Source: Salinimicrobium sp964572365 | Lineage (GTDB): Bacteria > Bacteroidota > Bacteroidia > Flavobacteriales > Flavobacteriaceae | Assembly: GCA_964572365.1 (NCBI GenBank) | Contig: CAZNFK010000036.1 | Location: forward strand, 1-21,374 | DNA length: 21,374 nt | Reading direction: 5' to 3' | Shown: positions 7,563 through 15,697 of the stretch, one piece after another | How positions within the stretch are numbered: position 1 is the first letter of the stretch | Layout: each line of letters starts with the position of its first letter | The notes under the pieces: model-generated | What the model was told of the DNA's origin: nothing | What the model saw: the letters and a program-made list of their open reading frames with translations, nothing else | Databases searched by the model: none | Program-made: the position numbers and the translations under genes

Positions 7563-8234
7563 TTGCGTAGAACCTCAATCTTTTTATTAATTTTCCCTCT
7601 CCTGTTTGTTGCAGCGGGTTGTGGAGCAAAAAAATCTATGAGCGAAAAAGTCGTTTTCCAGCAAAACAAGATCATACCCGAATCTATTCTTAACGAAGCC
7701 AAAACAGCACTCTCATATTATCCAGAACTTAAGGATGTTCATATAGAGTTCAAATTCAAAGAAGATATCAAAAAGTCTTTCATGCAGGCCCAGCCTGAAT
7801 TCAGCAACCTTTTTAAAGGCAAGGATGACCGAAGCTATAATGTTTTCATTAGCAGCCGATTTCTTATTGAAGAGGAAGAATTTGCTATGGCCGATGTACC
7901 TTCAGAAGTCTTGATAGGTTGGCTGGGTCATGAACTGGGACACATCATGGATTACCGGGATAAATCAGCGATGGGGCTGATCATCTTCGGATTTAGATAT
8001 ATCACTTCTTCCAACTACATCAAAGAAGCCGAACGTGCAGCCGACACCTTTGCCGTAAATGCAGGAATGAGCGAATACATCCTGGCTACGAAAGATTTCA
8101 TTTTGAACCACTCGCACCTTTCAGACTCTTATAAAGAAAGGATCGCACGGCTTTATCTTTCCCCAGAAGAGATCATTGTCCTGGTGAACAAACTGGAGGA
8201 AGATCTCGAAAAAGCGGAACAGGAAGGAAGCTGA
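7563..8234 (+). CDS. Lipoprotein with HExxH zinc-metalloprotease-like core
   Basis: A 223-residue protein. A lipoprotein signal is seen: RR near the start, a hydrophobic stretch at 5-18, then AAGC with acceptor Cys20. The core has GHELGH (H123, E124, H127), followed about 30 residues later by EAERAADTFAVNAG, which resembles the M48-type E-x-x-x-D third-ligand helix. No further transmembrane segment is obvious, although residues 137-145 are hydrophobic. It is probably an outer- or inner-membrane anchored periplasmic peptidase; the substrate is unknown. The residue after Cys is Gly-Ala-Lys-Lys, not acidic, so it lacks the surface-export signature of the lipoproteins further right. The start is TTG; I checked upstream in frame to about 7491 and found no ATG. 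Confidence 0.72.
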   Translation: MRRTSIFLLIFPLLFVAAGCGAKKSMSEKVVFQQNKIIPESILNEAKTALSYYPELKDVHIEFKFKEDIKKSFMQAQPEFSNLFKGKDDRSYNVFISSRFLIEEEEFAMADVPSEVLIGWLGHELGHIMDYRDKSAMGLIIFGFRYITSSNYIKEAERAADTFAVNAGMSEYILATKDFILNHSHLSDSYKERIARLYLSPEEIIVLVNKLEEDLEKAEQEGS

Positions 8235-8283
8235 AAGAGCGTTGAAGGTTTAATTAATACTTATTACTTATATTGATGGTTGT

Positions 8284-9816
8284 TTATTGGTCATTGTTCA
8301 TTGACTCAACGAACTTCTCCCATTCAGAAAATTTCTCCTCGTTCATAACCTTTTCCATTTTAACCTGGCCGCCTTTCTTCTTGTTCTTTGCGCTCCATTC
8401 GTGAAAGAATTCTGGTGGTACAGTGACAACTTCCACACCTTTCAGGGCTTTTTTGCGGGCCACGCCATAGTTCTTGTTAGCTTGTTTTAGATTTTCATCG
8501 AGGGCTTCTGCAAGTTTTACAGGATCTGCATTCCCTTCTGTTCCCAAGTACCATTTATGAATGAATTCCCCGTTTTTTTGGACAGCGGCTACAGTAAATT
8601 CCGGGATGGTAATGTTGAATTCCTTTTCAAGTTCTTTCACGGCTTCCTGCATTTTATTTACAGAAAGTTGAGACCCCACAACATTCAGAAAGAACTTGGT
8701 ACGTCCCGTGATCTTGATCTCCATTCGATCCACATCGGTGAACTTGATGGTATCACCAATTAAATACCGCCACGCACCTGAAACCGTACTGATCACCAGT
8801 ACATACTCCTCTTCCTCCTTTACTTCCTTCAGCGAAACTACCGGAGCATCCGGTTTTAAAGAACCGTCTTCGTTGATATATTCAGGTTTAAAGGGTACGA
8901 ATTCAAAATAAATGCCGTTGTCGAGCACCAGCTTCATAGCCAGTGTTCCCGGTCTTGCCTGAAATGCCAGAAATCCTTCCGAAGCCAGATAAGTATCGAT
9001 CACAATTACCGGGTAAGCCAGGATCTTTTCAAAGGCTTTTTCGTAAGGTTCAAAGGCCACGCCTCCTGTGGAATACACTTGAAGGTTAGGCCAGATCTCA
9101 TGGATATTTTCTGCTTTATGATACTCGAGGATCTTTTTGATCATGAGTTCGGTCCAGGAGGGGATACCCGTAATTGCGCCTATATCCCAGTTCTTTGCCT
9201 CTTTGGCGATTTGAAGCACGCGTTCATCCCAGTCATTGATCTCGGCAATCTCAACACCGGGTTTATAAAAATTCCGGAACCAAAATGGAATATTACTGGC
9301 ACTGATCCCGCTGATCTCCCCTTCTTCATGATCTCCTTTTTGATGTAGGTCCGTCGAACTGCCCAGCATCATGATCTCCTTTTCGAAGAAATCTGAAGGC
9401 AGGTCAAAATTGGTGAGCGTGCCCACCTGTTTAATGCCGGTTTGCCTGATGGCTTCTACCATATCATCGGTCACCGGAATCCTTTTGCTCGATTTTCCCG
9501 TCGTTCCAGAACTCAGCGCAAAATAAGGCGGTTTTCCCGGCCAGGTGACGTTTTCGGCTCCCTCATGCATTTTACTCCACCATTCCTCGTTGATCTTGTT
9601 GTAATCGAAAAAAGGCACTTTTTGAGCAAATTCCTTCTGAATGTTCTCACTCTTAAGTATCTCTTCAAAATGGTAGAATTTTCCGAAAGCGGTATCTTTT
9701 GCCTTTTCCAAGAGATCGCGAAGCACTTTTTCCTGCGCTTCATTAGGATCGGGATCTGAAACCACAGCATCCCGGGCATGCAAAAGACCTTTGATTATAG
9801 AACCGATAACAGCCAT
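8284..9816 (-). CDS. GH3 auxin-responsive-promoter family protein (acyl-adenylase-like)
   Basis: A 510-residue protein of the GH3 family (PF03321), part of the adenylate-forming superfamily. The ATP-binding P-loop-like motif SSGTTGKSSKRIP is at 102-114. Further motifs are VYSTGGVAFEP, DTYLASEGFLAFQ (motif with the conserved Glu), VSGAWRYLIGDTIKF, and GRTKFFLNVVGSQLS, all typical positions of GH3. In plants these enzymes join acyl acids such as auxin or jasmonate to amino acids; in bacteria the substrates are largely unknown. It has no carrier-protein or condensation partner nearby. It is cytoplasmic and stands alone, convergent with the lipoprotein gene and divergent from DUF3820. The ATG at 9816 gives the expected N-terminus. 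Confidence 0.87.
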   Translation of the reverse strand: MAVIGSIIKGLLHARDAVVSDPDPNEAQEKVLRDLLEKAKDTAFGKFYHFEEILKSENIQKEFAQKVPFFDYNKINEEWWSKMHEGAENVTWPGKPPYFALSSGTTGKSSKRIPVTDDMVEAIRQTGIKQVGTLTNFDLPSDFFEKEIMMLGSSTDLHQKGDHEEGEISGISASNIPFWFRNFYKPGVEIAEINDWDERVLQIAKEAKNWDIGAITGIPSWTELMIKKILEYHKAENIHEIWPNLQVYSTGGVAFEPYEKAFEKILAYPVIVIDTYLASEGFLAFQARPGTLAMKLVLDNGIYFEFVPFKPEYINEDGSLKPDAPVVSLKEVKEEEEYVLVISTVSGAWRYLIGDTIKFTDVDRMEIKITGRTKFFLNVVGSQLSVNKMQEAVKELEKEFNITIPEFTVAAVQKNGEFIHKWYLGTEGNADPVKLAEALDENLKQANKNYGVARKKALKGVEVVTVPPEFFHEWSAKNKKKGGQVKMEKVMNEEKFSEWEKFVESMNNDQ

Positions 9817-9965
9817 AAAATAACTTTTTTCTGAAGATACTTAAAAGCTGAAACTTCAGTGAAATCAGGCCTTTGAATTATAAAGACTTTAACTTACCCG
9901 AATATTTAAAGAGTTATTTCCCGGAAAATAGGATTTCCAGTTTCTTTTTTCTGAAATTCGCCCCC

Positions 9966-10199
9966 ATGCAACTCCAACCCGATCATAAAGCACTGCTTGA
10001 ACTGGCCCACGCTAAAATGCACTTCGGAAAATTCAAGGGTCGGTATTTATCCGAACTTCCGGAATATTACCTGGTTTGGTTCAGGCAGCAGGGATTTCCG
10101 AAGGGAAAACTGGGGGATCAACTGCAACAGGTTTTTGAACTGAAGGTCAACGGAATGGAGCAGATCCTCAGGACCATCAGACAAAAATATCCCCGGTAA
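9966..10199 (+). CDS. DUF3820 family small protein
   Basis: A 77-residue protein whose core, KMHFGKFKGRYLSELPEYYL followed by VWF and QQGFPKGKLG, matches DUF3820 (PF12843). This module also appears fused to exonuclease domains in other bacteria. The function is unknown. I start it at the ATG at 9966: the longer frame from 9873 needs TTG and adds 31 residues that do not belong to the family. It is cytoplasmic. It sits between the divergent GH3 gene and pyrG, 120 bases upstream of pyrG, and may be separately transcribed from it. Confidence 0.8.
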   Translation: MQLQPDHKALLELAHAKMHFGKFKGRYLSELPEYYLVWFRQQGFPKGKLGDQLQQVFELKVNGMEQILRTIRQKYPR

Positions 10200-10252
10200 T
10201 CTAAGAGCTCTAAAAGCCTTAAAGTTTTCCTAACATATTCCGGCTTAGATGG

Positions 10253-10282
10253 TTTCTTTTTCTATTCTTCTTTGTAATTTAG
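10253..10282 (+). promoter_or_regulatory. Possible pyrG promoter
   Basis: TAATTTAG at 10275-10282 matches TAnnTTTG at 7 of 8 positions, with TTTC at 10253-10256 and an 18-base spacer. It is 37 bases before the pyrG ATG. Both boxes are imperfect. Confidence 0.38.
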
Positions 10283-10319
10283 CGCCCTGAATAAACAACG
10301 CACCAAACACCCTATTACA

Positions 10320-11957
10320 ATGGCTGAAACCAAGTATATTTTTGTCACAGGCGGCGTTTCCTCATCTCTGGGAAAGGGCATTATAGCTGCATCTTTGGCA
10401 AAATTACTGCAAGCGCGTGGTTACAAAACCACTATTCAGAAGCTGGATCCTTACATCAACGTTGATCCCGGTACCCTGAACCCTTATGAGCACGGCGAAT
10501 GCTATGTGACCGAAGATGGTGCCGAGACAGACCTTGACCTGGGCCATTACGAACGATTTTTGAACGTAAATACCTCCCAGGCCAATAATGTCACCACCGG
10601 TCGCATATACCAGAGCGTGATCGAAAAAGAACGCCGAGGCGAATTCTTGGGAAAAACGGTACAGGTAGTTCCTCATATCACTAATGAGATCAAGGAGCGC
10701 ATTCAGTTGCTTGGAAAGAATCACGAATATGATATAGTGATCACCGAAATTGGCGGTACAGTGGGTGACATCGAATCTTTGCCATACATCGAAGCGGTGC
10801 GACAGTTGAAATGGGAATTGGGAGACGATAATGCCCTGGTGATCCATCTTACCCTGGTGCCTTTCTTATCGGCAGCAGGTGAATTAAAGACGAAGCCAAC
10901 CCAGCACAGTGTAAAGACATTGATGGAGAGCGGAATCAAAGCCGACATCCTGGTATGCCGTACAGAGCATGAACTTTCTGATGACATAAGACGCAAACTG
11001 GCGTTGTTTTGCAACGTAAAACAGGAAGCGGTTATACAGTCAATTGACGCTTCTACCATTTACGATGTTCCAAACATGATGCTGGAAGAAGGTCTTGACA
11101 CCGTTACCCTGAAAAAATTAGCGCTTCCCGATGATTCTTCCCCTAATCTTACCCAGTGGAACGAATTTTTGAAGAGACATAAAAATCCGAAGCACGAGGT
11201 GACCATCGGGTTAATCGGAAAATACGTGGAATTACAGGACTCTTATAAATCTATTTTAGAAGCCTTTATTCATGCGGGAGCAGCCAATGAAGTAAAGGTG
11301 AATATTGAGAGTATACATTCAGAATTTATCAACGACACTACCATCAAGAACAAGATATCTCATTTAGACGGAGTGCTTGTAGCTCCCGGATTTGGGGAAC
11401 GCGGGGTAGAAGGAAAGATCGACGCGGTGCGTTTTGCAAGAGAGAATAAGATTCCCTTCCTGGGAATTTGTTTGGGAATGCAGATGGCCGTCATTGAATT
11501 CGCCAGAAATGTCCTTAAACTGAAGAATGCCAATTCTACAGAGATGGATGCCTCAACCCCGCACCCGGTGATCGACCTTATGGAAGAGCAAAAGGAGATC
11601 ACGCATTTGGGCGGCACCATGAGATTGGGCTCCTGGAAATGTGATTTAAAAGAAGGCTCAATAGCAGAGAGTGTATACGGCACCAAAACCATTTCTGAAA
11701 GACACAGGCACCGTTATGAATACAACAACAAATATGCACAACAACTGGAGTCTCAAGGCATGATAAGCACAGGGATCAACCCTGACACTAAACTGGTGGA
11801 GATCATAGAAGTGCCGGAACACCCCTGGTTCCTGGGAGTACAATATCACCCCGAATATAAAAGTACGGTGGCAAGTCCTCACCCCCTTTTTGTGGCCTTC
11901 GTAAAAGCGGCAAAAGAATATTCGAAAGAAAAAAAAGATGCCACCTTGGCACAATAA
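10320..11957 (+). CDS. pyrG: CTP synthase (glutamine-hydrolysing)
   Basis: A 545-residue enzyme making CTP from UTP, ATP and glutamine, the final step of de novo pyrimidine nucleotide synthesis. The N-terminal synthetase domain (about 1-270) begins KYIFVTGGVSSSLGKGI with the Walker-like P-loop and contains DPYINVDPGTLNP and EIGGTVGDIES. The C-terminal class I glutamine amidotransferase domain carries the nucleophile C384 in LGICLGMQ and the His510/Glu512 dyad in VQYHPE. Length and motif order are normal. The ATG start gives the expected short N-terminus. It is followed by a hairpin and then yidC on the same strand after 71 bases, an order I associate with flavobacteria. Confidence 0.97.
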   Translation: MAETKYIFVTGGVSSSLGKGIIAASLAKLLQARGYKTTIQKLDPYINVDPGTLNPYEHGECYVTEDGAETDLDLGHYERFLNVNTSQANNVTTGRIYQSVIEKERRGEFLGKTVQVVPHITNEIKERIQLLGKNHEYDIVITEIGGTVGDIESLPYIEAVRQLKWELGDDNALVIHLTLVPFLSAAGELKTKPTQHSVKTLMESGIKADILVCRTEHELSDDIRRKLALFCNVKQEAVIQSIDASTIYDVPNMMLEEGLDTVTLKKLALPDDSSPNLTQWNEFLKRHKNPKHEVTIGLIGKYVELQDSYKSILEAFIHAGAANEVKVNIESIHSEFINDTTIKNKISHLDGVLVAPGFGERGVEGKIDAVRFARENKIPFLGICLGMQMAVIEFARNVLKLKNANSTEMDASTPHPVIDLMEEQKEITHLGGTMRLGSWKCDLKEGSIAESVYGTKTISERHRHRYEYNNKYAQQLESQGMISTGINPDTKLVEIIEVPEHPWFLGVQYHPEYKSTVASPHPLFVAFVKAAKEYSKEKKDATLAQ

Positions 11958-11992
11958 CCTCAATTGGTCGCAAAATTGACTAATCAATGAAA

Positions 11993-12013
11993 GCGGGAAA
12001 ACCCGCAAGTTTT
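11993..12013 (+). terminator. Possible intrinsic terminator between pyrG and yidC
   Basis: GCGGG (11993-11997), an AAAA loop and CCCGC (12002-12006) form a 5-bp GC stem followed by AAG and TTTT. The stem is short and the U-tract is displaced by three bases, so termination may be partial, leaving some read-through into yidC. Confidence 0.5.
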
Positions 12014-12028
12014 ATTTATACCTTTTAA

Positions 12029-13867
12029 ATGGAAGAAAAGAAATTAGACATCAACTCCCTCATAGGTTTCATCTTAATTGGAGGAATCCTGATATGGATG
12101 TTGTATATGAACCAAACTGCGCCTGAAGCAATTGAAGAAGAAGCAGGAACAGAAGAAGTGGTAGTTACCCCCGACGAAACTCCGACAAGTCCGGACCAGG
12201 CGGTAGCCCAGGTACCCGACTCAGTAGCTGTAGCACAGGCACAAAGCCGCCTTGGAGCTTTCGGTTATTCCGCAACGTTGCCTTCGGCTCAAGAAAACAC
12301 CACTACCATTGAAAATGATGTTCTCGAACTAAAAGTTGAGAACAGGGGTGGTTATATTTCCGAAGCAAGGCTGAAAAATTATAAAACCTTTGATTCCATC
12401 CCCGTTTACCTCATAAAAGACGGGAATGCTACCTTCAACATCAATTTTAGCACGACCGACGGAAGAGTTCTGGATACACAAAACATGTACTTTGAACCTA
12501 CTGTTACCCAAAACGGGGACAATACGGTATTGAGCATGAAACTGAAGGTTTCTGACAATGAATTCCTTGAGTACCGCTATGTGCTGAAGCCGGGAGAATA
12601 CATGATGGACTTCAGCATTCGTTCACAGGGACTAAATGATGTCTTCAATACTGCAAACGCGGTAACCCTTGACTGGAAGCTGAAGGGATACCGTCATGCT
12701 AAAAGTATCCAGTATGAAAACAGGTATACCGAACTTGTTTACGAATACGGGGGAGGAGATGATGACTCTGTGAGCGATGGAGAAGATGAAGATGAGGACA
12801 TTACCTATGTGGCTTACAAACAACATTTCTTCACCTCTATTCTTTTGACAGATACTCCTTTTGAAACCGGAAGATTTAAATCTGAAAATTTGGTTGAAGA
12901 TGAGGAAATTGATACGGTTTTCACCAAGGCATTTGCCTCTACCCTTCCCCTTGAGCTGAAAGGCGGGGAATTGAACTACAACATGAACTGGTATTACGGA
13001 CCCAGTGACTACCAGATCCTGAATAACTATGACCGTAACCTTGATGAGATCATGCCTCTTGGCTGGGGGATCTTTGGATGGATCAACAAATATATTTTCA
13101 TTCCATTCTTCGCTTTTCTAAGTTCCTTCTTACCAAGTTACGGAATAGCCATTATTGTAATGACCATTGTGGTTAGGATCGTTCTTTCACCCGTGACCTA
13201 TAAGTCTTATTTAAGCCAGGCTAAGATGAAGGTCTTACGACCCGAGATCAATGAGCTGAATGAGAAGTACAAGGACAACCCGATGAAAAAGCAGCAGGAG
13301 ACCATGAAGCTGTACAGCAAGGCAGGCGCCAGCCCAATGAGCGGTTGTTTGCCGGCATTAATGCAGATCCCGGTTTTCTATGCGCTGTTCCAGTTCTTCC
13401 CGAGTGCCTTCCAGTTGCGCCAAAAAGGTTTTTTATGGGCCGATGACCTTTCCAGCTATGACACGATAGCACAATTACCGTTTAACATTCCATTTTACGG
13501 AGACCATATTAGTCTTTTCCCTATCCTGGCCTCTATTGCCATTTTCATTTATATGATGATGACTACAGGGCAGAATATGCAAAGTCCGCAGCCGGGAATG
13601 CCGAACATGAAGTTCATAATGTACCTGTCTCCATTGTTGATGTTATTCTTCTTCAACAATTACGCGAGTGGACTTTCTTTATATTACTTTACTTCCAATC
13701 TTATTACAATTGGGATCATGCTGGTTATAAAACATTTTATTATTGACGAGGACAAGATCCACGCCAAGATCCAGGAGAATAAGAAGAAGCCAAGAAAGCA
13801 GGGGAAATTCGCCCGTAAGATGCAGGAGATGATGGAGCAGGCAGAGCNNNNNNNNNNGAAGAAGTAA
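12029..13867 (+). CDS. yidC: Membrane protein insertase YidC
   Basis: A 612-residue YidC/Oxa1/Alb3 family insertase of the Gram-negative type. There is an N-terminal membrane segment (about 10-26), an acidic linker, a large periplasmic beta domain (about 75-330) and then the conserved five-segment insertase core starting near LGWGIFGWINKYIFIPFF. Core motifs include YGIAIIVMTIVVRIVLSP, the helical loop SYLSQAKMKVLRPEI, GCLPALMQIPVFYALFQF and a Lys-rich C-terminal tail. The periplasmic domain holds an Asp/Glu-rich stretch (about 241-257). The last residues before KK are masked by ten N (13848-13857), so the exact C-terminus is uncertain, though the frame closes at TAA. It inserts and folds inner-membrane proteins with or without SecYEG. 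Confidence 0.95.
   Translation: MEEKKLDINSLIGFILIGGILIWMLYMNQTAPEAIEEEAGTEEVVVTPDETPTSPDQAVAQVPDSVAVAQAQSRLGAFGYSATLPSAQENTTTIENDVLELKVENRGGYISEARLKNYKTFDSIPVYLIKDGNATFNINFSTTDGRVLDTQNMYFEPTVTQNGDNTVLSMKLKVSDNEFLEYRYVLKPGEYMMDFSIRSQGLNDVFNTANAVTLDWKLKGYRHAKSIQYENRYTELVYEYGGGDDDSVSDGEDEDEDITYVAYKQHFFTSILLTDTPFETGRFKSENLVEDEEIDTVFTKAFASTLPLELKGGELNYNMNWYYGPSDYQILNNYDRNLDEIMPLGWGIFGWINKYIFIPFFAFLSSFLPSYGIAIIVMTIVVRIVLSPVTYKSYLSQAKMKVLRPEINELNEKYKDNPMKKQQETMKLYSKAGASPMSGCLPALMQIPVFYALFQFFPSAFQLRQKGFLWADDLSSYDTIAQLPFNIPFYGDHISLFPILASIAIFIYMMMTTGQNMQSPQPGMPNMKFIMYLSPLLMLFFFNNYASGLSLYYFTSNLITIGIMLVIKHFIIDEDKIHAKIQENKKKPRKQGKFARKMQEMMEQAEXXXXKK
13848..13857. other. Assembly gap (ten N) inside the yidC tail
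   Basis: Ten undetermined bases interrupt the codons just before the final Lys-Lys-stop of yidC. A round number of N usually marks a scaffold join of estimated or arbitrary size, so the true length of the tail and the reading frame across it are not known. Confidence 0.95.
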
Positions 13868-13887
13868 TTCTTCAATAGCATAGAAAT

Positions 13888-13915
13888 GAAAAGCCCGGTT
13901 CTCACCGGGCTTTTC
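13888..13915. terminator. Bidirectional intrinsic terminator of yidC and the FAS1 gene
   Basis: A perfect 12-bp inverted repeat (13888-13899 and 13904-13915) around a TCTC loop has a GCCCGG core with flanking AAAA and TTTT. It lies between the convergent yidC and FAS1 lipoprotein genes and can act on both strands. Confidence 0.88.
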
Positions 13916-13953
13916 TCTTTTAACACAACAACCTATTCAAACAATTGCAATCT

Positions 13954-14925
13954 TTACTGGGGTAATAATACAGTATCTAAAACATGAATCACGCCATTGG
14001 TTGCCTGAACATCGGCAGCTATCACTGTTGAGGTTCTTCCGCTGGCATCGGTGATCACAACATTCTCTCCAAGATTAACAGTAAAGGTTTGGTCAAGAAG
14101 AGTGTTTACCTCCATGCCGTCTGTGAGATCTGTAGAGCGAACATTGGCACCCGTCACTACGTGATAACTAAGGGTGTTTGCCAGCACATCTGACGGAATA
14201 TCTTCCAGGCTTCCAAAATTCATTTCCTCCAAAAAGGCAACAAAAGCATCATTCGTGGGCGCAAATACAGTGAACGGTGCAGGATCTTCAGAAGACATTA
14301 AAGTCGATACGAATGGGTAATCCTCTTCCCGGGTCAATGCTGCGACAAGGATTTCAAAAGTAGGATCGGCCAGGGCAAAGGTGGTAATATCAGGAAGCCC
14401 TATCACCGCATTCACAGCGTGAATGATCCCGTTGTCAACTTCAATATCTGCATTTTCCACGGTGGATACTCCGTTGATCACAACTCCACTCTGGGTGTTG
14501 ATGTACATGCTAAGGTTTTCTTCGGAAGTACCCCAGGTGGCCATGCTTTGAATATATCCAGTAGAAAGATTCGAAGACATTATTTCACCTTCCTGCACGT
14601 GATTCAGCAAGATCTGGGTCAAAACATCTGTGGGTACCTCCTGAAGGCTGGCAAAACCATTGTCTGCAAGAAAAGCAGCAAAGGCATCATTATCGGGTGC
14701 GAAGACCGTGTAATTCGACGCTCCGTCAAGAGTAGCTGTTAAACCGGCCACTTCCAAGGCGGCAGCCAGGGAAGAGTAATTATCATTGGAAGCTACAAAA
14801 TCGGCAATGGTATTTGTTTCCTCCACAGGCATTGCATTAGCATCGTCGTCATCGCTGCAGGCAGTAAAACCGAGCAATAGTGCACTTACCAAAGTGATTT
14901 TTAGGTAATTCATTAAGTTTTTCAT
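13954..14925 (-). CDS. Surface-type lipoprotein with two FAS1 (fasciclin) domains
   Basis: A 323-residue protein. The N-terminus is a lipoprotein signal (hydrophobic 9-20, then GFTAC with acceptor Cys23), followed directly by SDDDD, an acidic run that fits the S(D/E)3-type Bacteroidota lipoprotein export signal for surface display. Two FAS1 domains follow, about 38-178 and 179-323; each has the H1 hallmark, YTVFAPDNDAFAAFL at 72-86 and FTVFAPTNDAFVAFL starting at 218, and the H2 end G-I-I/V-H-V/A. FAS1 domains serve in adhesion or matrix contact. The ATG at 14925 is 24 bases from an exact -7 box on the minus strand. The gene shares a terminator with yidC. Confidence 0.92.
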   Translation of the reverse strand: MKNLMNYLKITLVSALLLGFTACSDDDDANAMPVEETNTIADFVASNDNYSSLAAALEVAGLTATLDGASNYTVFAPDNDAFAAFLADNGFASLQEVPTDVLTQILLNHVQEGEIMSSNLSTGYIQSMATWGTSEENLSMYINTQSGVVINGVSTVENADIEVDNGIIHAVNAVIGLPDITTFALADPTFEILVAALTREEDYPFVSTLMSSEDPAPFTVFAPTNDAFVAFLEEMNFGSLEDIPSDVLANTLSYHVVTGANVRSTDLTDGMEVNTLLDQTFTVNLGENVVITDASGRTSTVIAADVQATNGVIHVLDTVLLPQ

Positions 14926-14949
14926 AGTTAATAATTTTTAATTATAATC

Positions 14950-14957
14950 CAAATATA
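14950..14957 (-). promoter_or_regulatory. -7 box upstream of the FAS1 lipoprotein gene
   Basis: TATATTTG on the minus strand matches TAnnTTTG exactly and is 24 bases upstream of the ATG. No TTTG is found at the usual spacing. The surrounding 236-base gap to the next gene is very AT-rich and holds no other feature I can name. Confidence 0.45.
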
Positions 14958-15131
14958 AGTGATAGCTTCATTTAATATTGTTTAAATTTAGTTAATTTTA
15001 TTTAAACAACAATTACTCCATTAAATATAAGCTATGGTGAATCTTTCTTATTTTTAATTAAATCCGTTCTAAATCAGCCTGTTAAGGCGAAAAATATAGT
15101 TTCTCTTTTATTTAACTGACCACTTTTTCCC

Positions 15132-15139
15132 TATCTTTA
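15132..15139 (+). promoter_or_regulatory. Possible -7 box of the first lipocalin-like gene
   Basis: TATCTTTA matches TAnnTTTG at 7 of 8 positions and lies 22 bases before the ATG at 15162. No convincing -33 element is seen. Confidence 0.3.
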
Positions 15140-15161
15140 ATAGAAACCAAAACTGACAGTT

Positions 15162-15554
15162 ATGAAAAAATATCTGATCTTGCTGATAATGACCGCCGCG
15201 GTGGGATTTTCATCATGCAGCGACGATGACGAGGACCAGGATCGAATAATAGGAACCTGGATTCTACAGAGCGTACAACCAAGTTCTCTTTATGATCCTG
15301 AGGCCTGTGCGGGGAAAAACTCCACGGTAGAAATAGAGGGCAACAATATTTTGACGGCAACCTTTTACTTTACCCAAACAAATTGCGTGGCTTCTCCTGA
15401 AGAGGGAACCTGGCAAAAAACAGGAGCTTCTACTTATACTCTCGATTTTCCCGGTTTTGAACCTCTTACCGGAACCGTGACTTATCCCAGTTCCGACAGA
15501 ATGACTTTCTCCACCGAGAACGATGTGGTTTTTACCTTCCAAAGGCAGTTATAG
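15162..15554 (+). CDS. Lipocalin-like lipoprotein, copy 1
   Basis: A 130-residue lipoprotein: signal peptide with acceptor Cys19 in GFSSC, then SDDDEDQD, an acidic surface-export-type signal. The mature domain begins IIGTWILQS, the G-x-W hallmark of lipocalin-like small beta-barrels, and continues as alternating strands. Two cysteines in DPEAC and TQTNC could form a disulfide. It is paralogous to the next gene (shared DPEAC, a Cys in the middle strand, GTW/GSW, a TGTV/DGTV strand and a closing FST strand), so the pair arose by tandem duplication. The ligand is unknown. It has its own terminator, which suggests separate expression from copy 2. Confidence 0.82.
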   Translation: MKKYLILLIMTAAVGFSSCSDDDEDQDRIIGTWILQSVQPSSLYDPEACAGKNSTVEIEGNNILTATFYFTQTNCVASPEEGTWQKTGASTYTLDFPGFEPLTGTVTYPSSDRMTFSTENDVVFTFQRQL

Positions 15555-15579
15555 TTATATTTTCAACCGTATTATTCAT

Positions 15580-15608
15580 AGGTGGTCATCTTGGCCACCT
15601 AATTTTTT
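15580..15608 (+). terminator. Intrinsic terminator after lipocalin copy 1
   Basis: AGGTGGTC (15580-15587) pairs with GGCCACCT (15593-15600), one G-T pair included, around a 5-base loop, followed by AATTTTTT. Confidence 0.8.
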
Positions 15609-15697
15609 AGGATTATTTTATAAATTCAAATTAGGCTAAATAAAAACTTATTAGGACTTTTCATACACCAAAATAACCTACGAAACAACCCACTCTT

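Noticed and set aside
9873..9965. N-terminal extension of the DUF3820 protein from TTG
   Set aside because: The 31 extra residues do not fit the family and an ATG stands at the expected place.
12014..12028. TATACCTTTT before yidC as a -7 box
   Set aside because: It is almost adjacent to the ATG, so it would give a leaderless transcript, and it lacks the final G and a -33 element.
14926..15161. A small RNA or small gene in the AT-rich gap before the first lipocalin-like gene
   Set aside because: No hairpin with a T-run, no promoter-terminator pair and no convincing short reading frame were seen.
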